Below are positions 39,816 through 46,889 of a DNA stretch of 48,027 nt, in pieces. The stretch is from assembly GCA_024400455.1 (NCBI GenBank), contig JAKSMU010000014.1, positions 1-48,027 on the forward strand. Reading direction: 5' to 3'. Source of the stretch: Bacteroidales bacterium. GTDB lineage: Bacteria; Bacteroidota; Bacteroidia; Bacteroidales; F082. A program made the translations under genes and the position numbers. The notes beneath the pieces were generated by a model that was not told where the DNA came from, did no database searches, and saw only the letters and a list, made by a program, of their open reading frames with translations. Positions within the stretch are counted from its first letter, which is position 1, and every line of letters begins with the position of its first letter.

Positions 39816-39950
39816 ACTCTTGTGGGATGAAAGACCCGCAGGGAATTATGCCGTCAAGGCAAATCAAAGGCTAAGCCTGGCTTGAGCCTTTGGGTTGTCT
39901 TGGTGGCATGAAGGCTCTGAAAGAGCTCATCCCGCAAGAGTGTTTTTTTT
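39816..39950 (+). ncRNA. Candidate structured RNA or palindromic element, 126-bp nested stem with T-run
   Basis: The outer stem pairs 39816-39830 with 39927-39941 over 15 bp with one G-U. A second stem pairs 39848-39862 with 39895-39909 over 15 bp with wobbles. An inner hairpin pairs CAAAGGCT (39865-39872) with AGCCTTTG (39885-39892). Small hairpins sit in the side loops (CCC/GGG near 39835-39843; GCTCT/AGAGC near 39914-39926). A run of eight T follows the outer stem, as in an intrinsic terminator. It may be a terminator-like RNA, or a mobile palindromic (MITE-like) unit. Confidence 0.5.
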
Positions 39951-40087
39951 GTTTTTGTCAAAAGAAACAGTGGAGGGAAGCGGCAAGAACTTTTTGTGCC
40001 ATCAAGTATAGAGTTCCCAAATTTTATTGGTTTTGAATGTTTTGGTTATTAAAAGGACAAATTGTATATTGTTGCCAAACATTTTCT

Positions 40088-40095
40088 TACTTTTG
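40088..40095 (+). promoter_or_regulatory. -7 promoter box (TACTTTTG) for the AAA/nuclease gene
   Basis: It matches TAnnTTTG and lies 27 bp before the ATG at 40123. Confidence 0.55.
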
Positions 40096-40122
40096 CACAT
40101 TAAACGGTAAAACAACACGATT

Positions 40123-41673
40123 ATGGGACAGAAACTGCCTATCGGAATACAGAGCTTTGAAGACCTGAGGAACAAGGAATTCAAATATGTGGATAAGACT
40201 GCCATCGTTTACAAATTGGTTACGGAAGGCAAGTATTATTTCCTGTCGCGTCCGCGTAGGTTCGGCAAGAGTCTGTTTCTGAATACTTTGGAGTCGTATT
40301 TCTTGGGGAAAAAGGAACTTTTTGAAGGTCTCGCCATCGCCGAGTTGGAGCACGACTGGACGGAATATCCCGTGCTGCATCTCGACTTGAACACGCAGCA
40401 GTATGGAACCGAAAGAGCCTTGCATAACAAATTAGACCGGGAGCTTACCGTTTGGGAATCAGTCTATGGAAAGGCAGATGAAGAACGGGAATTTGGTATG
40501 CGTTTCGAAGGCGTAATAAAGCGCGCTTATGAGAAGACTGGCCGCCAGGTGGTGATATTGGTCGATGAATACGACAAGCCGTTGCTTCAGGCCATCGGCA
40601 ACACGGAATTGCAGGAGGCTTACCGCGCCACGCTGAAAGGCTTCTACGGAGCCTTGAAGTCGATGGACGGATGCATACGCTTCGCATTTCTCACAGGAGT
40701 GACCAAGTTCGGCAAGGTGAGCGTCTTCAGCGACCTGAACAACCTTCGCGACCTTTCCATGCTGCCACAGTACCATGACATCTGCGGCATCACGGAGGAG
40801 GAATTGCGTACCAATTTCAAGGAAGATGTGGCGGAATTGGCATCTGCCCAGAATATGACGGTTGATGAGACTTATGCTGCACTCCGCGAGAACTACGATG
40901 GCTACCACTTCTGCGAGGAGCAACTTCCGGGCATATATAACCCGTTCAGTTTGCTCAACGCCTTTGCCAACAAAAAAATTGACTATTACTGGTTCGAGAC
41001 CGGCACACCGACCTACCTTGTGGAACTGCTGAAACAGCACCAATACAACTTATCAGGCATTGAGAAGGAAGAAGTCGTGAGCGACGTGCTGAACAGCGTT
41101 GACATTGCCTCAACCAATCCCTTGCCGGTGATTTACCAGAGCGGCTACCTTACGATAAAAGGCTATGACGAGGAATTCGGCTTGTACAAACTGGGCTTCC
41201 CGAACAAGGAAGTGCGCCAGGGTTTCGTGCGTTTCCTCATCCCGAGCTACACCAACGTGGATGCTGTCGGTTCAGGCTTCGAAATCAGCCGTTTCGTGCG
41301 CTCGCTGCGCGAGGGCGACATTGAGGGCTTCATGGAACGCTTGCAGTCATTTCTGAGCGCCTGCCCCTATGAGCTGGAACCCCAGCAGGAGCGCCATTTC
41401 CAGAGCGTGATGTTCATCCTCACCGCCTTGTGCGGCTACCATGTGGAGATAGAGAGCCACACCAACAAGGGCCGCCTGGACATGACCGTGAAGACGAAAG
41501 ACTACATCTACATCTTCGAATTCAAGTTCAACAAGTCGGCGGAGGAAGCCTTGGCACAGATTATTGAGAAAGGCTATGCCGAACCTTTCCTGAGTGATGG
41601 ACGCCAGATTGTGAAGGTCGGCGTGAATTTCAGCACGGCCTGCCGCAACATCGACCGGTGGGTGGTGGAGTAA
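40123..41673 (+). CDS. AAA-ATPase-like protein with C-terminal PD-(D/E)XK nuclease domain
   Basis: 516 residues. The N-terminus (LPIGIQSFEDLRNKEFKYVD) and Walker A-like SRPRRFGKSLFL (42-53) mark the AAA-ATPase-like family (PF09820 type). A conserved VVILVDEYDKPLLQAI follows near residue 143. The C-terminal domain has Asp453 (GRLDM) and Glu466-Phe-Lys468 (YIFEFKF), a PD-(D/E)XK motif of the PDDEXK_9 type. The family is abundant and often multi-copy in gut Bacteroidota. Its role is unproven; defence or mobile-element control has been suggested by such domain make-up, which is inference here. It has its own promoter. Confidence 0.88.
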   Translation: MGQKLPIGIQSFEDLRNKEFKYVDKTAIVYKLVTEGKYYFLSRPRRFGKSLFLNTLESYFLGKKELFEGLAIAELEHDWTEYPVLHLDLNTQQYGTERALHNKLDRELTVWESVYGKADEEREFGMRFEGVIKRAYEKTGRQVVILVDEYDKPLLQAIGNTELQEAYRATLKGFYGALKSMDGCIRFAFLTGVTKFGKVSVFSDLNNLRDLSMLPQYHDICGITEEELRTNFKEDVAELASAQNMTVDETYAALRENYDGYHFCEEQLPGIYNPFSLLNAFANKKIDYYWFETGTPTYLVELLKQHQYNLSGIEKEEVVSDVLNSVDIASTNPLPVIYQSGYLTIKGYDEEFGLYKLGFPNKEVRQGFVRFLIPSYTNVDAVGSGFEISRFVRSLREGDIEGFMERLQSFLSACPYELEPQQERHFQSVMFILTALCGYHVEIESHTNKGRLDMTVKTKDYIYIFEFKFNKSAEEALAQIIEKGYAEPFLSDGRQIVKVGVNFSTACRNIDRWVVE

Positions 41674-41772
41674 CTTATTTTATTATATATGTGATATTGT
41701 GAACCGTTGATGCTTCTTCGGTAATGACATGATATTTCTAATTATTGGTGTCTGCTGCATCTCTACAACGAA

Positions 41773-41807
41773 AAATCCCTAACCGATTGATAACCGATTA
41801 GGGATTT
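41773..41807 (-). terminator. Terminator downstream of tRNA-Gln
   Basis: AAATCCCTAA (41773-41782) pairs perfectly with TTAGGGATTT (41798-41807). The loop contains AACCGAT twice. It lies 8 bp from the 3' end of the tRNA and may also stop transcription from the plus-strand nuclease gene. Confidence 0.7.
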
Positions 41808-41814
41808 GTTTTTG

Positions 41815-41885
41815 TTGCCCAACCAGGATTCGAACCTAGACTGACTGATCCAGAGTCAGGAGTGCTGCCATTACACCATTGGGCA
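41815..41885 (-). tRNA. tRNA-Gln(CTG)
   Basis: 71 nt without encoded CCA. The acceptor stem TGCCCAA/TTGGGCA, the T arm with GGTTCGAATCC and the U1-A72 end agree with Bacteroidota tRNA-Gln. Placing the anticodon loop as C-T-C-T-G-G-A gives anticodon CTG with T33 and a purine at 37; this leaves a C-T mismatch at the base of the anticodon stem (positions 27-43). A shifted fold with a perfect stem would read GGA (Ser), but it puts T at position 37 and the molecule has no long variable arm. It lies downstream of glnS on the same strand. Confidence 0.88.
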
Positions 41886-41897
41886 CTGAAATCGGCT

Positions 41898-41906
41898 GCA
41901 AAAATA
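41898..41906 (-). promoter_or_regulatory. -7 promoter box (TATTTTTGC) for tRNA-Gln
   Basis: An exact match 12 bp before the tRNA 5' end on the minus strand, so the tRNA is independently transcribed even though glnS lies upstream. Confidence 0.65.
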
Positions 41907-41956
41907 CTATTTTTTCTAATAGCGCAAGGAAAAAAACGAATTTTTTTTCCTCATAC

Positions 41957-41993
41957 AAAAACGATGACTCCCCTAATGACAGGGAAGTCATCG
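41957..41993 (-). terminator. Intrinsic terminator after glnS
   Basis: CGATGACT (41962-41969) pairs with AGTCATCG (41986-41993), extended by CCC/GGG. On the minus strand it is followed by TTTTTG. Confidence 0.8.
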
Positions 41994-42014
41994 CTGATAT
42001 TGGTAATTAGCTGA

Positions 42015-43748
42015 TTATTGTGCCTTAGCCCATGTGTCTTTCAGGCCAACGGTCTTGTTGAAAACAAGATGATCGGCTGTGCTGTCCTTGTCGACGGTGA
42101 AGTAACCGATTCTCTGGAACTGGAAATGGTCGAGTGGCTTGACATCGGCGAGATATTTCTCCACATAGCACACTGGACGGATTTCCAAAGAGTTTGGATT
42201 CATCATTTCCTTCATCGCTTCGAGTGGTGTGAGGCCGCTGTCCTGCAAGCGTGCGAGTTCGTCGCGCGGATTTTCAACCTTCCAAAGACGGTCGTACATG
42301 CGCACTTCGGCTTCCAGACAATGGTTGCAGCTGACCCAGTGGATGGTGCCTTTCACCTTGCGGTTGGCGCCTGGCAGACCGCTTCTCGATTCAGGGTCAC
42401 ATTCAGCATAGACTTCGACGACCTCGCCGTTTTCGTCTTTCTTGCAACCCGTGCACTTCACGATGTAGGCGTTCTTCAGACGGACTTCGTTGCCAGGGGT
42501 CATGCGGAAATATTTCTTCGGAGCATCTTCCATGAAGTCTTCCTTTTCAATCCAAAGCTCGCGGCTGAACTCAATCTTGTGGCTGCCAGCGCTTTCGTCC
42601 TCAGGATTGTTGATGGCTTCCATTTCTTCGACCTGACCTTCAGGATAGTTGGTGATAATCAGTTTCACCGGATTGACGACAGCAGCCACGCGGGTTGCCG
42701 TTGCGTTGAGGTCTTCGCGGATGGCGCTTTCCATCAAGGCGAAATCGTTCAAGGCATCGTATGTGGTGTAACCAATCTTGTCGATGAACTTGTGAATGGC
42801 CGATGGCGTGTAGCCACGGCGGCGGAAACCGCAAATCGTGGGCATGCGCGGGTCATCCCAGCCACTCACGAGGCCCTCGTTGACCAAGACGAGCAAATTG
42901 CGTTTGCTTAACAGAATATAATTGAGGTTCAGTTTGTTAAACTCGGTCTGGCGTGGACGGTTGTCATCCAAATCCTTGCCTTCTTTCAGTTCGTCGACGA
43001 AATAATCGTACAACGGGCGGTGAACCACAAACTCCAAAGTGCAGAGCGAGTGGGTGACGCCTTCGAAGAAGTCGCTTTGACCGTGGGCGAAGTCGTACAT
43101 CGGGTAAGCGTTCCACTTGGTGCCAGTGCGATGATGTGGCGTTTTCACAACACGGTAGATGATAGGATCGCGGAAGTGCATGTTCGGGTTGGCCATGTCG
43201 ATTTTGGCGCGCAACACCATCTTGCCTTCTTCAATCTCACCGTTATTCATTTTGTTGAACAGGTCCAGAGACTCTTCAATAGGGCGGTTGCGGTAAGGGC
43301 TTTCGGTGCCAGGTTGTGTAGGCGTCCCTTTTTGTGCCGCAATCTCTTCCGAACTCTGTTCGTCGATATAGGCCTTTCCTTCCTTAATCAATCTGATGGC
43401 AAAATCCCAGAGTTGCTGGAAATAATCGGAAGCATAGTATTCGTTACCCCACTGGTAGCCAAGCCATTGAATATCTTCCTTGATGGCGTCGACATACTCC
43501 ATGTTTTCCTTGGTAGGGTTGGTGTCGTCGAAGCGCAAATTGCACACGCCGCCGTGTTTGGCAGCAATGCCGAAGTCGAGGCAGATAGCCTTGGCATGAC
43601 CGATGTGAAGATAACCGTTAGGCTCTGGGGGGAAGCGGGTCTGTACGCGTCCGCCGTTCTTACCGTTTCTGAGGTCTTCCTCAACCATCGCTTCAATGAA
43701 ATTCAGCGATTTCTTTTCTGTTCCGTTTTCTTCAACTGGATTTGTCAT
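42015..43748 (-). CDS. glnS: Glutamine-tRNA ligase
   Basis: 577 residues. The class I signature is HIGH in PPEPNGYLHIGHAKAICLD (residues ~41-59), and the KMSKS-like loop is LLSKRNLLVL. Motifs RFDDTNPTKE and WDDPRMPTICGFRRRGY are typical of GlnRS; GluRS would differ here. C-terminal beta-barrel anticodon-binding domains follow (residues ~350-560). It charges tRNA-Gln directly. The promoter box TACTTTTGC (43774-43782) lies 26 bp upstream. The cognate tRNA gene lies immediately downstream on the same strand. Confidence 0.96.
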   Translation of the reverse strand: MTNPVEENGTEKKSLNFIEAMVEEDLRNGKNGGRVQTRFPPEPNGYLHIGHAKAICLDFGIAAKHGGVCNLRFDDTNPTKENMEYVDAIKEDIQWLGYQWGNEYYASDYFQQLWDFAIRLIKEGKAYIDEQSSEEIAAQKGTPTQPGTESPYRNRPIEESLDLFNKMNNGEIEEGKMVLRAKIDMANPNMHFRDPIIYRVVKTPHHRTGTKWNAYPMYDFAHGQSDFFEGVTHSLCTLEFVVHRPLYDYFVDELKEGKDLDDNRPRQTEFNKLNLNYILLSKRNLLVLVNEGLVSGWDDPRMPTICGFRRRGYTPSAIHKFIDKIGYTTYDALNDFALMESAIREDLNATATRVAAVVNPVKLIITNYPEGQVEEMEAINNPEDESAGSHKIEFSRELWIEKEDFMEDAPKKYFRMTPGNEVRLKNAYIVKCTGCKKDENGEVVEVYAECDPESRSGLPGANRKVKGTIHWVSCNHCLEAEVRMYDRLWKVENPRDELARLQDSGLTPLEAMKEMMNPNSLEIRPVCYVEKYLADVKPLDHFQFQRIGYFTVDKDSTADHLVFNKTVGLKDTWAKAQ

Positions 43749-43773
43749 AAGTCTAAAAAAGTTAATACGAGGT

Positions 43774-43782
43774 GCAAAAGTA
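43774..43782 (-). promoter_or_regulatory. -7 promoter box (TACTTTTGC) for glnS
   Basis: On the minus strand, 26 bp before the glnS ATG at 43748. Confidence 0.55.
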
Positions 43783-43825
43783 AGACAAAATCATTTTTCT
43801 TACTTCAGTTTTATTGCTCTTGTGA

Positions 43826-44389
43826 TTATTTTTTCTCAATCAAGGCGACAAGGCGGTTGTACCAATCCTCGCCGAACTTGCGAATCATAGGGCCTCTCAG
43901 GAATTTGTACAAAGGAATGCCATCCTTTTCGCCTTTGCGTTTGGCGGGCGTGCACACGCTCCACTCGTGATAAACGATGTGCGTGAAGCCGTCTTTTTCC
44001 ATCAGACGAATAGGATAAAGGTGGCATGAAATCGGCTTCCAGAAATCGGTTTTGCCTTCCAAATAAGCCTTTTCGATGGCGCACAAAGCGGTTCCGTTTT
44101 CGTGGAAATAAACGAAGGCACATTCCTCACCATTGACGAGCGGCGTGACCAATTCGCCGAAATCATCATAGTCGTAGACATCGTTGTCTTCAACGACCTT
44201 GATGCCTTCGGGCCGCATATAAGGTTTAATGGCCTCGAGGTTGTCTTCGATGAGACCGATTTCAGCATCTTCCAAAGGTGCGCCGGCATCGCCAGCCACA
44301 CAGCACTCGCCTTTGCAAAGTGCTAAATTGCAGCAGAATCGTGCATTCAGAAAGTCGTCGGTGACGACAATGTTGTCAAGTATAATCAT
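43826..44389 (-). CDS. DUF3109 family protein
   Basis: 187 residues. It has the cysteine-rich start of this family (RFCCNLALCKGECCVAGDAG, residues ~18-37), then ECAFVYFHENGTALCAIEKA, ISCHLYPIR and VCTPAKRKGEKDGIPL. The spaced cysteines suggest binding of a metal or iron-sulfur cluster, as in related YkgJ-like proteins; no activity is established. The start codon lies only three bases after a perfect -7 box (44393-44401), so the mRNA is probably leaderless. It is transcribed divergently from argF. Confidence 0.85.
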   Translation of the reverse strand: MIILDNIVVTDDFLNARFCCNLALCKGECCVAGDAGAPLEDAEIGLIEDNLEAIKPYMRPEGIKVVEDNDVYDYDDFGELVTPLVNGEECAFVYFHENGTALCAIEKAYLEGKTDFWKPISCHLYPIRLMEKDGFTHIVYHEWSVCTPAKRKGEKDGIPLYKFLRGPMIRKFGEDWYNRLVALIEKK

Positions 44390-44392
44390 GGG

Positions 44393-44401
44393 GCAAAAAT
44401 A
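44393..44401 (-). promoter_or_regulatory. -7 promoter box (TATTTTTGC) abutting the DUF3109 start
   Basis: An exact match on the minus strand. Its last base lies 3 bp before the ATG at 44389, so the predicted first base of the mRNA falls at or just inside the start codon. Confidence 0.6.
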
Positions 44402-44453
44402 GCGTTTTTTATTTTTTGGAAACTATATGCTGTTTTCTGATTGAAAAAAATCC

Positions 44454-44462
44454 TACCTTTGC
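44454..44462 (+). promoter_or_regulatory. -7 promoter box (TACCTTTGC) for argF
   Basis: It matches TAnnTTTG and lies 43 bp before the argF ATG at 44506. Confidence 0.6.
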
Positions 44463-44505
44463 AGCACTTTTCAGAAATTGTCTAACTCATTAAAAATAAA
44501 AAGAA

Positions 44506-45507
44506 ATGGCTTTTAACCTCAGAAACAGAAACTTCCTGAAGCTTTTGGACTTCACACCGGAAGAAATAAAGTTTTTCCTCAAATTGGCTGCCGACCTGAA
44601 AGCTGCCAAATATGCTGGAACCGAACAACCACACCTCACTGGCAAGAACATTGCCTTGATTTTCGAAAAGACCTCAACCCGTACACGTTGCGCTTTCGAA
44701 GTCGCCGCTAAGGATCAGGGTGCTCACGTCACTTATCTTGGACCTACCGGTTCACAGATTGGCGTTAAGGAATCCATGAAAGACACAGCCCGCGTTTTGG
44801 GCCGTATGTTCGATGGCATAGAATACCGTGGTTTTGCTCAGGATATCGTTGAAGAACTGGCTCAGTATGCCGGTGTTCCGGTTTGGAACGGCTTGACCAA
44901 CGAATTCCACCCGACACAGATTCTGGCTGACTTCCTCACCATGCAGGAACACAGCGACAAACCGCTCAACCAAGTCACTTTCGCTTACTGCGGTGATGCC
45001 CGTTTCAACATGGGTAACTCACTGATGGTTGGTGGCGCCAAGATGGGTATGGATGTCCGCATCGTGGCTCCAAAGGAATTGCAGCCAAATCAGGAACTCA
45101 TCGACACCTGCAAGGAAATCGCCAAGGAAACCGGCGCAAAGGTCACCGTTACCGATAACGTGGCCGAAGGCGTCAAGGGCTGCGACTTCCTCTATACCGA
45201 CGTTTGGGTATCGATGGGCGAACCGGCTGAAGTATGGAAGCAGCGCATCGACCTGCTCATGCCTTACCAGGTCAACAAGCAGATGATGGAAATGACAGGC
45301 AACCCGAACTGCAAGTTCATGCACTGCCTGCCGGCTTACCACAACCTCGAAACTCAGGTTGGCCGCGATGTCAACGCTAAGTTCGGTCTCGACGGCATCG
45401 AAGTCACAGAAGAAGTGTTCGAATCAAAGAACAGCATCGTTTTCGACGAAGCCGAAAACCGTATGCACACCATCAAGGCTGTCATGGTGGCTACCTTGGG
45501 CGACTGA
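44506..45507 (+). CDS. argF: Ornithine carbamoyltransferase
   Basis: 333 residues. The carbamoyl-phosphate site STRTRCAFE (residues ~56-64), the [20 protein letters not shown] helix and [13 protein letters not shown] are present. The ornithine-binding HCLPA motif occurs in [11 protein letters not shown] near residue 270. It makes citrulline from ornithine and carbamoyl phosphate in arginine synthesis. The ornithine-type HCLPA and length favour classical OTC over the acetylornithine enzyme (ArgF') of some Bacteroides. Codon use is that of a highly expressed gene. An intrinsic terminator follows 28 bp after the stop. Confidence 0.93.
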   Translation: MAFNLRNRNFLKLLDFTPEEIKFFLKLAADLKAAKYAGTEQPHLTGKNIALIFEKTSTRTRCAFEVAAKDQGAHVTYLGPTGSQIGVKESMKDTARVLGRMFDGIEYRGFAQDIVEELAQYAGVPVWNGLTNEFHPTQILADFLTMQEHSDKPLNQVTFAYCGDARFNMGNSLMVGGAKMGMDVRIVAPKELQPNQELIDTCKEIAKETGAKVTVTDNVAEGVKGCDFLYTDVWVSMGEPAEVWKQRIDLLMPYQVNKQMMEMTGNPNCKFMHCLPAYHNLETQVGRDVNAKFGLDGIEVTEEVFESKNSIVFDEAENRMHTIKAVMVATLGD

Positions 45508-45534
45508 TATTGAATCATAAAATATTACAAATAT

Positions 45535-45567
45535 GGAATTGCCCTGCTTGTGCGGGGCAATTCCTTT
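45535..45567 (+). terminator. Intrinsic terminator after argF
   Basis: GGAATTGCCC (45535-45544) pairs perfectly with GGGCAATTCC (45555-45564), followed by TTT. It contains the ATG at 45533-45535 that otherwise would extend the next gene, so that start is rejected. Confidence 0.85.
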
Positions 45568-45580
45568 AAAAACAGGCATC

Positions 45581-46804
45581 ATGTTATCACTTTTCACAGG
45601 TTCGGGCGTCGGCCCTACGGTCTTCTATCTGGCAGTCTCCATCGTGTTGGGTCTGCTGCTGGGCAAACTGAAAGTCGCTCACGTTTCGCTGGGCATCACT
45701 TGGGTGCTTTTCATCGGCATCATTCTGAGTGCCTTGGGCATTTCGCTCAATGGCGAAATGTTGCACATCATCAAGGAGTTCGGTTTGATACTCTTTGTCG
45801 TTGCCGTTGGCTTTCAGGTCGGACCAAACTTTTTTGCTTCGTTCAAAAAAGGCGGTTTGAAACTCAATCTTTGCGCCATTGCCATTGTCGCTTTGGGCGT
45901 TTTGACCACAGTATTGATTAGCCGTTTCAGCGACGAACCTTTAGAAGTGATGGCTGGCGTTTACACGGGCGCCATTACCAACACGCCGGGCATGTCGGCG
46001 GCGCAGCAGACGGTCGGCGAACTGGGCATTTGCAGTCCCGAAACGATAGCCAACGGCTATGCCGTGGCTTATCCTTTGGGCGTTGTCGGCCTCATAGTCA
46101 GTTGCTTGATTATCCGTGCTGTATGCAAGGTGAAACTGGATAACGAACCCATGTCGGATGCCAATCAGGAAGATGTGCGGGCACCGAAAAGCGAGACCAC
46201 GAAAGCCGCTGCACAACGCCATAAGATTTTGCTGATACCTATTTTCCTGACCATTGGTTTGGGCATCGTATTAGGCTCGATTCCTGTCCCGATTGGCATG
46301 TCGGCACCGGTCAAGTTGGGTTTGGCAGGCGGCCCATTGGTGATGGCCATCCTGGTCAGTTGGATTGGCGTGAAAAAAGGCTGGATTGACACTGATTTCA
46401 CTGGCAGCCATGGTATCTGGATGTTGCGTGAAGTGGGTATTGCCTTGTTCCTGGCGGCTGTCGGTTTGGGTGCCGGCGGCAGTTTCATCGACACCATCAA
46501 GGCGGGCGGCTATATGTGGATTCTGTATGGCGTCATCATTACCATGGTGCCTACTTTGCTGGTCGGCATCTTCGCACGCCTGGTGCTGAAAGTCAATTAT
46601 TACACTTTGATGGGCGTGATTGGCGGCGCCACCACCGACCCGCCGACTTTGGCCTTTGCCAACACCGTTGCCGCCGAACAGCAGAAAGCCACAGGCAGCA
46701 CCGAGGAAAACCAGTTGCCGAACATGGGCTATGCTACGGTTTATCCTTTGACGATGTTCCTGCGTATCTTCACGGCACAGTTGCTGGTGCTTTTGGCAGT
46801 GTGA
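45581..46804 (+). CDS. AspT/YidE/YbjL-type transporter without RCK domains
   Basis: 407 residues from the ATG at 45581, chosen because the earlier ATG at 45533 lies in the argF terminator. The two membrane halves of this family are clear: residues ~1-190 (AVSIVLGLLLGKLKVAHVSL; FGLILFVVAVGFQVGPNFF; GAITNTPGMSAAQQTVGEL) and ~230-407 (IPVPIGMSAPVKLGLAGGPL; GIALFLAAVGLGAGGSFID; GATTDPPTLAFANTV; MGYATVYPLTMFLRIF). Between them is only about 40 charged residues, where full-length members (~550 residues) carry two RCK/TrkA-C domains. It is therefore a minimal version. Such proteins exchange amino acids or organic anions; the substrate is unknown. Confidence 0.83.
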   Translation: MLSLFTGSGVGPTVFYLAVSIVLGLLLGKLKVAHVSLGITWVLFIGIILSALGISLNGEMLHIIKEFGLILFVVAVGFQVGPNFFASFKKGGLKLNLCAIAIVALGVLTTVLISRFSDEPLEVMAGVYTGAITNTPGMSAAQQTVGELGICSPETIANGYAVAYPLGVVGLIVSCLIIRAVCKVKLDNEPMSDANQEDVRAPKSETTKAAAQRHKILLIPIFLTIGLGIVLGSIPVPIGMSAPVKLGLAGGPLVMAILVSWIGVKKGWIDTDFTGSHGIWMLREVGIALFLAAVGLGAGGSFIDTIKAGGYMWILYGVIITMVPTLLVGIFARLVLKVNYYTLMGVIGGATTDPPTLAFANTVAAEQQKATGSTEENQLPNMGYATVYPLTMFLRIFTAQLLVLLAV

Positions 46805-46854
46805 TGTTTTGTAAATACAACCTTGCAACCCAAATCGGTGTGGATTTTTCTTTC

Positions 46855-46863
46855 TATTTTTGC
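46855..46863 (+). promoter_or_regulatory. -7 promoter box (TATTTTTGC) for the SPFH gene
   Basis: An exact match 26 bp before the ATG at 46890. Confidence 0.6.
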
Positions 46864-46889
46864 AATGTTAATCACAAAAATCAGGTATC

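Larger units (their letters stand above)
39320..40122. other. 803-bp gene-free region rich in inverted repeats
   Basis: No convincing gene lies here. In order it holds: two copies of AAATCTCTCACAAAT (39377-39391 and 39434-39448); a folded element at 39454-39517; ATTCGC/GCGAAT (39622-39636) next to a second TAGGCGAAT; TCAAGC/GCTTGA (39665-39678); and a long cruciform at 39816-39941. A 66-codon frame at 39674-39874 runs into the cruciform and has no recognisable content. A promoter for the next gene lies at its right end. Confidence 0.6.

Noticed and set aside
39674..39874. 66-residue hypothetical protein between the HD and AAA genes
   Set aside because: It starts at TTG, has no promoter box or recognisable features, and runs into the cruciform element.
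39320..40122. Retron or diversity-generating retroelement RNA
   Set aside because: The folded elements are suggestive, but no reverse transcriptase gene is present in the window.
41815..41885. tRNA-Ser(GGA)
   Set aside because: The shifted anticodon fold places a pyrimidine at position 37, and there is no long variable arm as in tRNA-Ser.
42018..42911. 297-codon frame antisense to glnS
   Set aside because: Shadow of the conserved glnS coding sequence; no promoter and no recognisable domain.
45533..45580. Upstream start for the AspT/YidE-type transporter
   Set aside because: The ATG lies in the argF terminator hairpin; the family N-terminus fits the ATG at 45581.
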